Assembly: GCA_016204975.1 (NCBI GenBank)
Contig: JACQJP010000030.1
Coordinates: forward strand, 1 to 56,310
Reading direction: 5' to 3'
DNA length: 56,310 nt
From: Elusimicrobiota bacterium
GTDB lineage: Bacteria; Elusimicrobiota; Elusimicrobia; JACQJP01
Numbering within the stretch: the stretch's first letter is position 1; every line of letters begins with the position of its first letter. Position numbers and translations under genes: made by a program. Below are positions 16,623 to 25,789 of this stretch, piece by piece. Below the pieces are notes generated by a model, which saw only the letters and a program-made list of their open reading frames with translations, ran no database searches and was not told the DNA's origin.

Positions 16623-17087
16623 ATGAAAATTATTTCCGGGGGGCAGACGGGGGTGGACCGGGCGGCGCTGGATGCCGCGCTGGCCTGGGGCGTTCCATGC
16701 GGGGGGATGGTGCCGAGGGGACGGTTGGCGGAAGATGGTCCGCTGGACGTTCGTTATCCGGTCGAGGAGTGCGATTCGGAGGATTACGCCGTGCGTACGG
16801 AACTTAACGTCCTTCGCAGCGATGCAACGTTGATTCTTTACCGGGGGAGAAAGGATTTCAGCGGGGGCACGCTTTTAACTTTCGATTTCTGCAAAAAGCG
16901 CCAAAAACCGGTCCAGACCGTAGATTTAGAGACACTTTCTTTCGAGGCAGCAGTCCGGGTGTGCCGGGATTTTATTCGGGAGCGGGCTCCCCGGGTTCTC
17001 AACGTGGCCGGTCCTCGGGACTCTAAATCCCAAGGAATTTATGAATGCAGCTACCGGCTTCTCCTGGAGGTTTTAAGGCCTATTTGA
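16623..17087 (+). CDS. Putative molybdenum-carrier-like (MoCo_carrier/YpsC-type Rossmann) protein
   Basis: The protein of 154 residues begins MKIISGGQTGVDRAALDAALAWGVPCGGMVPRGRLAEDGPLD, which is the hallmark of the Pfam putative molybdenum carrier family, a SLOG/LOG-like nucleotide-binding Rossmann fold. Later motifs include TELNVLRSDATLILYRG and VLNVAGPRDSKSQGIYE. The family name comes from structure-based suggestion; many members may instead bind a nucleotide ligand. The track start at 16545 and an ATG at 16602 are alternatives, but the promoter-like element immediately before 16602 makes 16623 more likely. It is separate from the CoA operon that starts 75 bases downstream. Confidence 0.7.
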   Translation: MKIISGGQTGVDRAALDAALAWGVPCGGMVPRGRLAEDGPLDVRYPVEECDSEDYAVRTELNVLRSDATLILYRGRKDFSGGTLLTFDFCKKRQKPVQTVDLETLSFEAAVRVCRDFIRERAPRVLNVAGPRDSKSQGIYECSYRLLLEVLRPI

Positions 17088-17161
17088 CCCCTTCGTCGAG
17101 GAAATGGTATTGTAGAGCCTTCGCTGGGGAAAGTCAGTCGCTGATATTTTTGGAGGATATG

Positions 17162-18676
17162 ATGCCGGAAACTGCAACCTTTGAGATGCATCCTAACCTG
17201 CGAAAGTTTCTTTCCGCCCAGCCCAAGAGGCTCTGGATAGGTGGGAAGTGGGTGGAGGCCCGGTCCGGAAAGAGTTTTGAGACCTGCAACCCCGCCACAG
17301 GGGATGCCTTGGCCAGGGTGGCGGAGGCCGATCGCGCGGATGTTGAGGAGGCTGTGCGGGCCGCTCGGAAGGCCACAGAGGGACCCTGGTCTTCCCTGAG
17401 CCCTTCCGAGCGCGGCAAGCTCCTTTACCGGATTGCGGAGCTTTTGGAGAAACATGCCGAGGAACTGGCCCAACTGGAAAGCCTGGACAACGGCAAGACC
17501 ATTCGGGAGGCCCAGAAGGGGGATCTCCCCTTAGCGGTGGACCTTTTCCGGTACTATGCCGGATGGCCCACCAAGATCCACGGGGAAACCATTCCGGTCA
17601 GCGTCCCCTACCTACCCGGCGCGCGATTCTTTCATTACACGGTCCGCGAGCCGGTGGGGGTGGTGGGGGCCATCATCCCCTGGAACTTTCCCCTTCTGAT
17701 GGCGGCAGAGAGAATCGCCCCGGCCTTGGCTTGCGGGAATACCGTGATCCTGAAGCCTGCGGAACAGACCCCGCTTTCGGCGCTTCGGCTGGGAGAGATT
17801 TTGGAGGAGGCCGGGCTTCCGGAGGGGGTTTGCAACATCCTGCCCGGCTTTGGCCCCACCGCAGGGCGGGCTCTGGCGGAGCATCCCGGTGTGGATAAGA
17901 TCACTTTCACCGGCTCCACCGAGGTGGGCCGTGAGATTGTCAAGGCCTCCGCCGGCAACTTAAAGCGCATCTCCCTGGAGCTGGGCGGGAAATCCCCCAA
18001 CATCGTTTTCGCCGACGCCGATCTGGAACTGGCGGTCAAGGGGATGTTTATGGGCATCTTCTACAACCAGGGACAGTGTTGCTCGGCGGGTTCGCGGGTG
18101 TTTGTGGAGAAATCCTGTTTTGATGCCCTCTTAGAAAAGATGGTGGAGCGCGCCAAGACGGTGCGCCAGGGTCCGGGCTTGGATCCCAAGACCCAGATGG
18201 GCCCCCTGGTCTCGCAAGAGCAGCTGGATCGCGTCGCGGGATATGTGGAGTCCGGGAAGAAAGAGGGGGCGCAGCTTTTGTGCGGGGGGGTGCGGGGGGA
18301 GGGGGCGCTCTCGAAGGGATACTTCTTTAAGCCGACTGTGTTTGCGGGCGTCCGGGACGAGATGCGGATCGCCCAGGAGGAGATATTCGGGCCGGTGGCG
18401 ACGGTCCTGCCTTTCGAAAGCTTCGAGGAGGTGGTCCAGCGCGCCAACGGCACCGCCTACGGCCTGGTGGCCGGCGTCTGGACCCAAGACATCAAGAGGG
18501 CCTTGCGGCTGGCCCAGGTGCTTCAGGCGGGGACGGTGTGGATCAACTGCTACCATTTTGTGGATGCGGCGGCCCCCTGGGGAGGCTATAAGCAGAGCGG
18601 GTATGGCCGCGAAAAGGGCCAGTACGCCATTGACCTTTATACCCAGATTAAGAGCGTGTGGGTGGATTTGAACTAG
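17162..18676 (+). CDS. NAD(P)-dependent aldehyde dehydrogenase
   Basis: A 504-residue class-2 aldehyde dehydrogenase. GGAGG sits five bases before the ATG at 17162. The nucleotide-binding part has PWNFPLLMAAERIAPALACGNTVILKPAEQTPLSAL and FTGSTEVGREI. The general base glutamate is in LELGGKSPN and the catalytic cysteine in NQGQCCSAGSR, and EEIFGPVATV and GYKQSGYGRE complete the fold. Residues are closest to betaine- and phenylacetaldehyde-type enzymes. It heads a tight plus-strand operon with PaaG-, PaaA-, PaaH- and PaaJ-like genes. Oxidation of an aromatic or aliphatic aldehyde to the acid before CoA activation is a reasonable inference. Exact substrate unknown. Confidence 0.9.
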   Translation: MPETATFEMHPNLRKFLSAQPKRLWIGGKWVEARSGKSFETCNPATGDALARVAEADRADVEEAVRAARKATEGPWSSLSPSERGKLLYRIAELLEKHAEELAQLESLDNGKTIREAQKGDLPLAVDLFRYYAGWPTKIHGETIPVSVPYLPGARFFHYTVREPVGVVGAIIPWNFPLLMAAERIAPALACGNTVILKPAEQTPLSALRLGEILEEAGLPEGVCNILPGFGPTAGRALAEHPGVDKITFTGSTEVGREIVKASAGNLKRISLELGGKSPNIVFADADLELAVKGMFMGIFYNQGQCCSAGSRVFVEKSCFDALLEKMVERAKTVRQGPGLDPKTQMGPLVSQEQLDRVAGYVESGKKEGAQLLCGGVRGEGALSKGYFFKPTVFAGVRDEMRIAQEEIFGPVATVLPFESFEEVVQRANGTAYGLVAGVWTQDIKRALRLAQVLQAGTVWINCYHFVDAAAPWGGYKQSGYGREKGQYAIDLYTQIKSVWVDLN

Positions 18677-18699
18677 GGGGTGGGGTGGATGCTGAGGGA

Positions 18700-19101
18700 A
18701 TGAGGAAAGGTTTGGAGGTCGGTAAAAAACATGAGCTGGATTTTAAGGTGACCTCGGAGATGCGTCCCGCCCGGCGGGATGGCAGCGTGGTCCATCCGGT
18801 CTATTCCACCTGGTCTATGGTGCACCATTTCGAGATCGTGTGTCGGGAGCTTTTGGAACCCTATCTGGAAGAGCAGGAGGAGGCGGTGGGGCATGAGCTC
18901 GAGGTCCGGCACCTGGCGCCTGCTCCTCTAGGAGCCTCGGTGCGCGTGCAGGCTGTTTTGGAGGAGATTCGGCACAACCGGGTCCTGACCGCCGTGGAGG
19001 TTTTTTGCGGAAAACGTAGGATTGGGGAGGGCCGGTTGGTGCAGGTAGTTTTGCCCAAGGAAAAGCTCCAGAAGAGATTCCGAGAGGCCTCAGAAACATA
19101 A
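18700..19101 (+). CDS. FlK-like hotdog acyl-CoA thioesterase
   Basis: Start at 18700 (GAGGGA precedes the ATG), giving 133 residues; the track start lies inside the aldehyde dehydrogenase gene. The pattern MVHHFEIVCRELLEPYLEEQEEAVGHELEVRHLAPAPLGASVRVQAVLEEI is that of the fluoroacetyl-CoA thioesterase-like branch of hotdog enzymes, with the conserved RHLAxxPLG histidine loop. In the operon it may hydrolyse dead-end CoA esters, a role PaaI has in phenylacetate degradation. Its real substrate is not known. Confidence 0.75.
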   Translation: MRKGLEVGKKHELDFKVTSEMRPARRDGSVVHPVYSTWSMVHHFEIVCRELLEPYLEEQEEAVGHELEVRHLAPAPLGASVRVQAVLEEIRHNRVLTAVEVFCGKRRIGEGRLVQVVLPKEKLQKRFREASET

Positions 19102-19106
19102 ATCCC

Positions 19107-19901
19107 ATGGCCACCGTAACGGAAGAAGCTCTGCTGGTTGAGAAAAAATCCGGGGTTTTGAGAGTCACCCTGAACCGCCCGAAGGTTTTGAACGCCTTGA
19201 CCCACCAGATGCTTTTGGATCTTCACAGGCACCTTGTGGAGGCGGGTATGGATCGGGAGGTGCGGTGCGTGGTGCTGGGTGCCTCCGGACGGGCTTTTTG
19301 CGCGGGGGCGGACCTGGAGAACCTGAAAAAACACCATGAGACGGGAAAGTTTTCTCTGGGGGAAGACCTCCGCAAGTATTTTAACCCCATCGCCTTGCAG
19401 ATTCAAAAGCTCGAGAAGCCGGTCATCGGCGCGGTCCAGGGGGTGGCGGCGGGAGCGGGGGCCAGCTTGGCATTGGCCTGCGATCTCAAGATTTGCTCGG
19501 ACCAAGCCAGCTTTGTTTCGGCTTTTATCAAGGTGGGTTTGGCTCCCGATACGGGGATGACCCACCATCTCGCGCGTTTTCTGGGACCGGCCCTCGCTCT
19601 GGAGCATGCCTGGACCGCAAAACCCATTGAGGCGGCTCGAGCCCTTCAGTTTGGCTTGGTCAACCGCGTCGTCCCCATGGAGCGATTGGAGTCGGAGGTG
19701 GAGGCCTTGACGGAAGAGCTTTCCAGGATGCCGCGGCAGGCGTTGGGGCTGACCAAGAGGACCATGCTGCGGGCCTTTGAAAATAGTTTTGAGGAGCAAC
19801 TAAACTACGAGACCCAGGTCCAGGAGATTTTGGGAAGTGCGCAGGACCATCGGGAAGGGGTGGCGGCCTTTTTAGAGAAGCGGCGGCCAAAATTTGGATA
19901 G
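19107..19901 (+). CDS. Enoyl-CoA hydratase/isomerase, PaaG-like
   Basis: A 264-residue crotonase. The oxyanion-hole regions are ASGRAFCAGADLENL and AVQGVAAGAGASLALACDLKI. The stretch AFIKVGLAPDTGMTHHLARFLGPALALEHAWTAKPIEAARALQFGLVNRVVP resembles PaaG, the ring 1,2-epoxyphenylacetyl-CoA isomerase, which keeps an aspartate (PDTG) and lacks the hydratase glutamates. Together with a PaaA-like oxygenase next door, ring-epoxide isomerisation is plausible. Ordinary short-chain enoyl-CoA isomerase activity remains possible. Confidence 0.8.
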   Translation: MATVTEEALLVEKKSGVLRVTLNRPKVLNALTHQMLLDLHRHLVEAGMDREVRCVVLGASGRAFCAGADLENLKKHHETGKFSLGEDLRKYFNPIALQIQKLEKPVIGAVQGVAAGAGASLALACDLKICSDQASFVSAFIKVGLAPDTGMTHHLARFLGPALALEHAWTAKPIEAARALQFGLVNRVVPMERLESEVEALTEELSRMPRQALGLTKRTMLRAFENSFEEQLNYETQVQEILGSAQDHREGVAAFLEKRRPKFG

Positions 19902-19913
19902 CGGGAGGATGTG

Positions 19914-20741
19914 ATGGCAAAGATTAGCGAGAGGGAGAAGGAAGAGCGTTTCGCCCAGAGGCTGGGGAAGGGGGGGAAGGTTGCCTCTGCGCAGGAGATG
20001 ACGGAAGAGTACAAGGAGCATTTGGTCCACCTCATGATGATGCAGGCGGATTCCGAACTGGCGGGGGCCTACGGCTATGTGCCGTGGATTATGAAGTCCC
20101 CGAACATTCAGGAAACCCTGGCGGTGGCGCAGATTGTCAAGGATGAGGTGCGCCACGCGCGTGTTATGTACCGCCTCCTGGAAGGTTTGGGGATGGAGGT
20201 ACAAGGCTATTTCGACAAGCACAACTTCACTCTGCGGGTGGAGGAGCGGGATATCGGCACCCAGAGGGTGGCCGACGACAAGCGAGTCAACATTTTTTAC
20301 TACCCCATCCATACCTGGTACGACTTCATTCTGTTTAACTTTTGCATGGATCGCGGGGCCGGGCATCAGCTGGAGGATGCCAAAGACTGCTCCTATCAGC
20401 CTTGGTGCGACGTGATGGAAGGTATCTTTAAGGAGGAGGCCATGCATATGGCGCATGGGGATGCCTGGGTCAAGCGCTTGGCCGGTGATCCCAAGACGCA
20501 GGGTGCGGTTCAGGAAGCGCTCAACGTCTGGTATCCTCGCACCATGAATATTTTTGGAAGGCCCAACTCCCCCAAGAACCGGATTTACCGCAAGCTGGGC
20601 CTCAAGCGCCGAGACAACGAGGAGGTCCGCCAGGCATTTTCCGCCGAGATACGACAAAAGTGCGGGGAGTTCGGGCTCCGGGTTCCGGACTGGAAACCGG
20701 TGGAAGCTATGATGAGCGAAGAGCCGTTCATCCCGGGGTGA
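19914..20741 (+). CDS. PaaA-like diiron monooxygenase subunit
   Basis: A 275-residue protein; GGGAGG precedes the ATG at 19914. It resembles PaaA, the catalytic subunit of phenylacetyl-CoA 1,2-epoxidase, and the related benzoyl-CoA epoxidase BoxB. The ferritin-like diiron ligands are visible as KDEVRHARVMYRLLE and FKEEAMHMAHGDAW, with further acidic residues in QADSELAGAYGYVPW. The stretch YYPIHTWYDFILFNFCMDRGAG matches the PaaA core. The window has no PaaB, PaaC, PaaD or PaaE gene, so structural and electron-transfer partners are missing or elsewhere. Name by similarity, function uncertain. Confidence 0.75.
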   Translation: MAKISEREKEERFAQRLGKGGKVASAQEMTEEYKEHLVHLMMMQADSELAGAYGYVPWIMKSPNIQETLAVAQIVKDEVRHARVMYRLLEGLGMEVQGYFDKHNFTLRVEERDIGTQRVADDKRVNIFYYPIHTWYDFILFNFCMDRGAGHQLEDAKDCSYQPWCDVMEGIFKEEAMHMAHGDAWVKRLAGDPKTQGAVQEALNVWYPRTMNIFGRPNSPKNRIYRKLGLKRRDNEEVRQAFSAEIRQKCGEFGLRVPDWKPVEAMMSEEPFIPG

Positions 20742-20748
20742 ACACGCG

Positions 20749-21846
20749 GTGGAGATTCGCAGGGTATCCATCCTAGGGGCCGGGACGATGGGGCGGGGAA
20801 TCGCCCAGCTTTTTGCGCAGCATGGATATCCCACAGTCCTCTGCGATCCCATGGCCCCGGCCCTATCCCGCGCCCGGGAATTTATCCGCAAGGGTCTGGC
20901 TCGGGGGGTACAAAAGGGTAAGTTCTCGGCCAGGGATAGAGATGCGGCGGAGGGGGCCTTGCGTTTTACCTCCCGCATCCAGGATGTTCTTCCCGCCGAG
21001 CTCATTGTGGAGGCGGCCCCGGAGGATCTCGGGTTAAAACAAAGGATTTTTCGCGAATTGGATGCCCGGGCCTTGCCGGAGGTGCTCTTGGCTACCAATA
21101 CCTCCTCATTGTCCGTCTCAGCCATTGCGGAGAAGACCCAACATCCGGAGCGCGTCTTGGGAACCCATTTTTTTAACCCTCCCCCGGTGATGAAGCTGGT
21201 GGAGGTCGTTCGCGCCCGGAGGACCGACGCCCGGGTTTTTCAAGCGGTCTGGGATTTGCTGAAGAGCTTGGGAAAGACGCCGGTGGAGGTCCAGGACTCC
21301 CCGGGATTTATTGTCAACCGCGTCCTGCGTCCCTACTATCTGGAGGGTATGCGCCTAGTGGAGGTGGAGGGCGCGGGGATCGAGACAGTAGACCAATCTG
21401 CCAGGGAGGTGGGGGGGGTTCCCATGGGACCCTTTGAACTCATGGATTTCATCGGTTTGGACGTCAATTTGGCCATTGCCCGCGCCATCTATGGCGCCTT
21501 GGGCAATCCTGCCAGGCTGAAGCCTCATCCCCTTCAGGAGGCTTTGGTGCAAAAAGGAGAGTTGGGAAGAAAATCCGGTGTGGGATTCTATCTGTACCGG
21601 GATTCCGAGATTTCCGGCCTCAATCCGGCGGTAGAAAAACAGCTTCCAAAAAGGGAAAAAATTTCCTTGTCTCCGGAGGAGATTTGGCGCAGGCTTTGTG
21701 GCGGAATTTTGGAGGAGGCCCGGTTGCTCCATGGGGAGGGTCGGGCCAGCGAAGAGGCGATTGACACCGCCGTTCGCTTGGGGATGCGTTTTCCGCAGGG
21801 ACCCTTTGAGTGGGCTCGGGTGAGCTCGGATGCCCCGAAGGTTTAA
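20749..21846 (+). CDS. 3-hydroxyacyl-CoA dehydrogenase, PaaH-like
   Basis: A 365-residue NAD-dependent dehydrogenase starting at GTG seven bases after paaA, with a Shine-Dalgarno inside the paaA end. The Rossmann motif is ILGAGTMGRGIAQLFAQHG. The catalytic region has TNTSSLSVSAIAEKTQHPERVLGTHFFNPPPVMKLVEVV and DSPGFIVNRVLRPYYLEGMRLVEVEGAG. A C-terminal second 3HCDH-like segment (IWRRLCGGILEEARLLHGEGRASEEAIDTAVRLGMRFPQGPFEWA) makes it longer than the 280-residue minimal form. It should oxidise a 3-hydroxyacyl-CoA, such as 3-hydroxyadipyl-CoA in the phenylacetate route. Its end overlaps the next gene by 17 bases. Confidence 0.9.
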   Translation: MEIRRVSILGAGTMGRGIAQLFAQHGYPTVLCDPMAPALSRAREFIRKGLARGVQKGKFSARDRDAAEGALRFTSRIQDVLPAELIVEAAPEDLGLKQRIFRELDARALPEVLLATNTSSLSVSAIAEKTQHPERVLGTHFFNPPPVMKLVEVVRARRTDARVFQAVWDLLKSLGKTPVEVQDSPGFIVNRVLRPYYLEGMRLVEVEGAGIETVDQSAREVGGVPMGPFELMDFIGLDVNLAIARAIYGALGNPARLKPHPLQEALVQKGELGRKSGVGFYLYRDSEISGLNPAVEKQLPKREKISLSPEEIWRRLCGGILEEARLLHGEGRASEEAIDTAVRLGMRFPQGPFEWARVSSDAPKV

Positions 21847-22084
21847 GCTCAAGCCCGGAAAAAAGCCGCGACTGGATCAGGAGCTTTGTGGTCCGCTTTT
21901 GCGCAAACACCCCTCCCTCCAGGAGGTCCTAGAGGAACACGGCGTCCATTTCTGCGCCGGTTGCTATATCACCTTGTTTTCTCCTCTCAAAAAAGCGGCG
22001 GCCTACCATGCCGTTCCCGACTATGAGCAGCTCCTTCGGGATCTAGGGTCGGCTCTTCGCTGCCGGCCAAGAGTTCGAAGGTGA
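21830..22084 (+). CDS. Small CxxC (DUF1858-like) protein
   Basis: An 84-residue protein that overlaps paaH-like by 17 bases and the thiolase by four. The segment [28 protein letters not shown] resembles the DUF1858/redox-disulfide family, in which a helix precedes a CxGC pair that may bind a metal or cycle as a disulfide. Basic residues flank the domain. The tight overlaps show it belongs to the CoA-thioester operon. Its role there is unknown. Confidence 0.6.
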   Translation: MPRRFKLKPGKKPRLDQELCGPLLRKHPSLQEVLEEHGVHFCAGCYITLFSPLKKAAAYHAVPDYEQLLRDLGSALRCRPRVRR

Positions 22085-23283
22085 CCCCGCTGCCCTCTTC
22101 CTCGGCTGTCTTGGTGGAGGCGGTGCGCACCCCGGTGGGAAAATATGGGGGGGCGTTGGCGCCGGTCCGCCCGGACGATTTGGCTGCCCACGTCCTTTCC
22201 GCGTTGGTGAAGAAAACCCGGGTTGCTCCTGAAGACATCGAGGAGGTGATTTTAGGCTGTGCCAACCAAGCCGGGGAAGACAACCGCAACGTGGCCCGCA
22301 TGGCGGCCCTTTTGGCAGGGCTTGGGGAGCGGGTGGCGGGCCTCACCGTCAACCGTCTCTGCGCCTCGGGCCTGGATGCCATCAACCTTGCCGCTCGGGC
22401 CATTGTGTGTGGAGAGGGGGAAGTTTTTCTAGCCGGAGGGGTGGAATCCATGAGCCGGGCGCCTTGGGTCATGCCCAAAGCCTCGGAAGGCTTTTCTTAT
22501 GGAAATCTGACCGCCTACGACAGTGCCTTGGGTTGGCGCTTTCCCAACCCCAGGATGCAGATGTTGTTTCCTTTGGAGTCTATGGGGGAGACGGCGGAGA
22601 ATATCTTTGAGAAATTTAAAATTTCCAGAGAGAGGCAAGATGGGTTCGCTTTAGAGAGCCATCGCAAGGCCTGGGCGGCGACGCAGGACGGACGTTTTCA
22701 CCAAGAGATCGCCCCGGTGACGGGAGCTGGCGGAAGGGTCATCGAGCAGGATGAGACCATTCGTCCGGATACCACCTTGGAGAAGCTCCGGGCGCTCGCC
22801 CCCGCTTTCCGGAAAGGGGGGGCGGTCACCGCCGGCAACTCCTCTCCATTGAGCGACGGAGCCTCGGCGGTTCTGGTGATGAATGCGGAGAAGGCCAAGC
22901 GGTTGGGGATGAAACCGGTTTTGCGCTGGGTGGGCTCTGCGGCCACGGGCGTTTCGCCTCGGCTGATGGGGCTGGGGCCGGTCGAGGCGGTGCAGAAGCT
23001 CTTGCGGCGCACGGGGGTCGCTTTAAGCCAGGTGGACCTTTTTGAGATCAATGAGGCCTTCGCCGTACAGGCCTTGGCCTGTGTTCAAGAGTTGGACCTG
23101 GATTTGAGAAAGATCAACGTGTGCGGGGGGGCGCTTGCTTTGGGACATCCCCTGGGGTGTTCGGGCGCGCGGCTGGTGACCACGCTGCTCTATGAGATGA
23201 GGCGACGGGACGTTCGGTATGGGGTGGTGAGCTTGTGCGTGGGGGTCGGGCAGGGCGTGGCGACATTGTTTGAGAAGATTTAA
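22081..23283 (+). CDS. Acetyl-CoA acyltransferase (thiolase), PaaJ-like
   Basis: A 400-residue thiolase starting at GTG. The acylated cysteine is in [44 protein letters not shown] and [14 protein letters not shown] supply the other catalytic histidine and cysteine. The protein is of degradative thiolase type, like 3-oxoadipyl-CoA thiolase (PaaJ/PcaF), which would finish a phenylacetate pathway with acetyl-CoA and succinyl-CoA. Short-chain fatty-acid beta-oxidation is the alternative. It is the last gene of the operon. Confidence 0.92.
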   Translation: MTPLPSSSAVLVEAVRTPVGKYGGALAPVRPDDLAAHVLSALVKKTRVAPEDIEEVILGCANQAGEDNRNVARMAALLAGLGERVAGLTVNRLCASGLDAINLAARAIVCGEGEVFLAGGVESMSRAPWVMPKASEGFSYGNLTAYDSALGWRFPNPRMQMLFPLESMGETAENIFEKFKISRERQDGFALESHRKAWAATQDGRFHQEIAPVTGAGGRVIEQDETIRPDTTLEKLRALAPAFRKGGAVTAGNSSPLSDGASAVLVMNAEKAKRLGMKPVLRWVGSAATGVSPRLMGLGPVEAVQKLLRRTGVALSQVDLFEINEAFAVQALACVQELDLDLRKINVCGGALALGHPLGCSGARLVTTLLYEMRRRDVRYGVVSLCVGVGQGVATLFEKI

Positions 23284-23311
23284 TCATCCCTGGCCACTCC
23301 TCTAAATAAGC

Positions 23312-23325
23312 TTGCAAAAGTCCGG
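23312..23325 (+). repeat. TTGCAAAAGTCCGG dispersed intergenic motif, copy 1
   Basis: A single half-site, TTGCAAAAGTCCGG, in the 63-base gap between the thiolase and the MFS gene. The same 12-base core, TTGCAAAAGTCC, recurs in several other intergenic regions of the window and never inside an accepted coding sequence. Confidence 0.7.
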
Positions 23326-23346
23326 TAACAAGCCTCTGTTCCACTG

Positions 23347-24540
23347 ATGAATACCCAGAAAGTTTCTCTTAACGCCCGGGAGTGGAGGGTTACATTGGGG
23401 TTGGGGGGGGTGTTTGCTCTAAGAATGCTGGGTTTGTTTTTGGTCCTGCCTGTCTTGAGTCTTTATGCGTATGGACTTGCGGGGGCGACTCCTTTTTTGG
23501 CGGGGGTCTCGGTGGGAATCTACGGACTGACCCAGGCGCTCTTTCAGATTCCCTTCGGCGCCTTGAGCGACCTTTGGGGGCGAAAGCAGATGATCGTACT
23601 GGGCCTTTTGATTTTTGCCCTGGGCAGCACGGTAGCCGCTTTTTCGCAGGGGATCTACGGGCTTTTGTTGGGGCGGGCGCTCCAGGGATCCGGGGCGGTG
23701 GCTTCCGTGGTGATCGCCCTCCTTGCGGATTTGACCCGGGAGGAGGTTCGCGCCAGGTCCATGGCGGTTGTGGGCATGTGCATCGGCTTGAGTTTCGGCT
23801 TGGGGGTCCTAGGGGGGCCTTTGTGGAGCGCCCGCTACGGAGTGGCCTCCCTATTCATTTTAACAGCGGTTCTGTGTGTGCTGGGAATCCTCTATCTTCT
23901 TTTGGGGATTCCCGACGCTACCCCGATTGTAGCTTCGGAGTCCTCCCGCATCTCCCCGACGAACTTCTTGCGGGTCCTGAGGGACTCCAATCTTTTTACC
24001 TTGGATCTGGGCATGTTTTTGCTGCATGGTGGGATGACCGCGGTTTTTGTGGTGACTCCATTCCTTTTAAAAGAACATTACCCCCGGCAGGAGTTTTGGA
24101 AGGCATATGTTCCTATGATTTTGATTGGGGGAGGCGCCATGTTTCCGGCTGTCTACTGGGCCGAAACCCGTGGGCGCATCAAGGAGTTTCTCTTAGCAGG
24201 CAGCGCTATCATGGTCTTGGGTTTTGGGATTCTTTGGGGGTTTTCCTTTGAAAGGGCTGGGCTGGTTTCGGGGCTGGTGGTTTATTTCATTGGATTTAAT
24301 TTTCTGGAACCGATTCTCCCCTCCCTGGTCACTCGCTGTGCCCATCCCTCTCTGAGGGGCACTGCGGTGGGAGTCTTCAGCACCGGCGAATTTTTGGGAG
24401 CTTTTGTGGGAGGGGCCTTGGGGGGCTGGTTTCTAGGACATGGGGTGCAGGCCCTTTTTCCTTGTTTGGGGATACTGGCTTTTTTCTGGATGGCCGTGGC
24501 GTGGAAAAGGCTTCAAGTCCCGGCTTATCGGAGCGTCTGA
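23347..24540 (+). CDS. MFS transporter, YajR/DHA1-like
   Basis: A 397-residue, 12-helix major facilitator. Signature loops are [16 protein letters not shown] (motif A, loop 2-3) and [33 protein letters not shown], matching drug/proton antiporters of the DHA1 type and YajR. The C-terminal YAM domain of YajR is absent. The substrate cannot be predicted. The gene is monocistronic and its 3-prime end overlaps the convergent cyclophilin gene by 16 bases. Confidence 0.85.
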   Translation: MNTQKVSLNAREWRVTLGLGGVFALRMLGLFLVLPVLSLYAYGLAGATPFLAGVSVGIYGLTQALFQIPFGALSDLWGRKQMIVLGLLIFALGSTVAAFSQGIYGLLLGRALQGSGAVASVVIALLADLTREEVRARSMAVVGMCIGLSFGLGVLGGPLWSARYGVASLFILTAVLCVLGILYLLLGIPDATPIVASESSRISPTNFLRVLRDSNLFTLDLGMFLLHGGMTAVFVVTPFLLKEHYPRQEFWKAYVPMILIGGGAMFPAVYWAETRGRIKEFLLAGSAIMVLGFGILWGFSFERAGLVSGLVVYFIGFNFLEPILPSLVTRCAHPSLRGTAVGVFSTGEFLGAFVGGALGGWFLGHGVQALFPCLGILAFFWMAVAWKRLQVPAYRSV

Positions 24541-25133
24541 GGGATGGTTAGTTTTTGGATGCGGATAGGCTTTAAGGGTTGGTTCGCGGCGTTTTGGGCA
24601 GCCTCCGAGATGGCCACGGCCACCTCCTGTCCCTGGACCACTTGCCCGAAGATGGTGTGCTTGCCGTTGAGCCATGGGGTGGGCGCCACGGTGATGAAGA
24701 ATTGGCTCCCGTTGGTGTTAGGGCCGGCGTTGGCCATGGCCAGCCTGCCGGGACGGTCAAAACCAAGCTCCGGGGCGATTTCGTCTTGGAATCGGTAGCC
24801 CGGCCCGCCGGTTCCGTTTCCCAAGGGATCTCCCCCCTGGATCATAAAATTGGGGATGACGCGGTGGAAAATGAGCCCGTCATAGAAGCGCCGGCGAACC
24901 TTCTGTCCGGTTCGGGGATCTGTCCATTCCTTGGTTCCTTGGGCGAGGCCCACGAAGTTGGCGACGGTTTCCGGGGCCTGCTTTGGGAAAAGCTCTACGA
25001 CGATAGTTCCCAGGCTGGTTTCGAAATGGGCGTAGAGAGGCTGTTGCGGTTGCGCCTGCCTCTGGACGGTTTGCTGGGTCGGGGGGGCGCAGGCGGCCGC
25101 CAGGATCCATAGAGCCGTGCAACCCTTGGCCAC
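24525..25133 (-). CDS. Cyclophilin-type peptidyl-prolyl isomerase lipoprotein
   Basis: The ORF track runs to 25271, but that extension reads through a repeat and is unlikely to be coding. A GTG at 25133 with GAGGAAG upstream gives 202 residues beginning with a lipoprotein signal ([14 protein letters not shown], lipobox LAAAC). TTG at 25142 is an alternative. The isomerase domain has [99 protein letters not shown]. It should assist folding in the periplasm. Active-site residues HRVI, FxMQ-like and NSQFF are conserved. Confidence 0.88.
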   Translation of the reverse strand: MAKGCTALWILAAACAPPTQQTVQRQAQPQQPLYAHFETSLGTIVVELFPKQAPETVANFVGLAQGTKEWTDPRTGQKVRRRFYDGLIFHRVIPNFMIQGGDPLGNGTGGPGYRFQDEIAPELGFDRPGRLAMANAGPNTNGSQFFITVAPTPWLNGKHTIFGQVVQGQEVAVAISEAAQNAANQPLKPIRIQKLTIPQTLR

Positions 25134-25145
25134 CTTCCTCAATAA

Positions 25146-25234
25146 CTGGACTTTTGCAAAATGGAATGGGGGTCTGTATTTTCTCCAGGCAATCCCCCGG
25201 CCATCCCCTTCTCTACAAGTTTGCAAAAGTCCAG
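25146..25234. repeat. Inverted pair of the CTGGACTTTTGCAAAA motif
   Basis: The left arm CTGGACTTTTGCAAAA (25146-25161) and right arm TTTGCAAAAGTCCAG (25220-25234) match over 15 bases in inverted orientation, separated by 58 bases. A degenerate further copy, GGCAAAAGTCTC, follows at about 25244. The pair sits in the gap between the cyclophilin and DoxX genes, upstream of both. No coding capacity is seen. Confidence 0.7.
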
Positions 25235-25348
25235 TAAATAAGTCGGCAAAAGTCTCATGGAAAGATTTCATCGTCTTCCTCCGGTCGGTGTGTTTGGTAT
25301 AATTTCTTCTTTCGGGCTATTCTAGCAAAATAGATGAGGAGGTGGTTT

Positions 25349-25786
25349 ATGTTCGGTTGGCGAGAGAGATTGGTTCCGGTGGGGATTCTATGGTTGCGGT
25401 TGTGGGTGGGGCTTGCCCTGATGAGCCACGGCTATGGCAAGATCTTTGGGGGAGGCATGGAGGGATTTGCCCAGTTTGCGGTGGCACAGAAGCTGGGCTT
25501 TCCCCTGCCCAGCTTCTTTGCCTGGATGGCGGCCCTGTCTGAGTTTCTGGGAGGGTTGCTGTTGGCGGTAGGCCTGGGCACCCGGGTGGCTGCGGCGTTT
25601 GTCTTCATCAACATGTCGGTGGCCTTTTTTATCTACCATGCGGCCGATCCATTCCGGGTCAAGGAACTGGCCTTTCTTTACTGGGCGGTGGCCGGGGGTT
25701 TGATTCTGGTCGGGCCGCACCGCCACTCCCTGGACTGCAGGATATTGAGGAGATTGCGAGGACCCGATCTTAATTCGGGAGCATAA
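25349..25786 (+). CDS. DoxX family membrane protein
   Basis: A 145-residue protein; GAGGAGGTG precedes the ATG at 25349, six bases before it. Four helices carry the DoxX pattern: LWLRLWVGLALMSHGYGKIFGGGMEGFAQF, FFAWMAALSEFLGGLLLAVGLGTRVAAAFVFINMSVAFFIYH, and AFLYWAVAGGLILVGP. Family members are linked to thiol or sulfur oxidation and terminal electron transfer, but most are unassigned. It lies three bases upstream of uppP. Confidence 0.82.
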   Translation: MFGWRERLVPVGILWLRLWVGLALMSHGYGKIFGGGMEGFAQFAVAQKLGFPLPSFFAWMAALSEFLGGLLLAVGLGTRVAAAFVFINMSVAFFIYHAADPFRVKELAFLYWAVAGGLILVGPHRHSLDCRILRRLRGPDLNSGA

Positions 25787-25789
25787 TTT

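Noticed and set aside
23382-24251. Long ORF in a second frame of the MFS gene
   Set aside because: Glycine- and arginine-rich composition without motifs; it is a shadow of the transporter gene.
25134-25271. N-terminal extension of the cyclophilin from the ORF track
   Set aside because: The extension reads through the inverted repeat and would place the lipoprotein signal in mid-protein.
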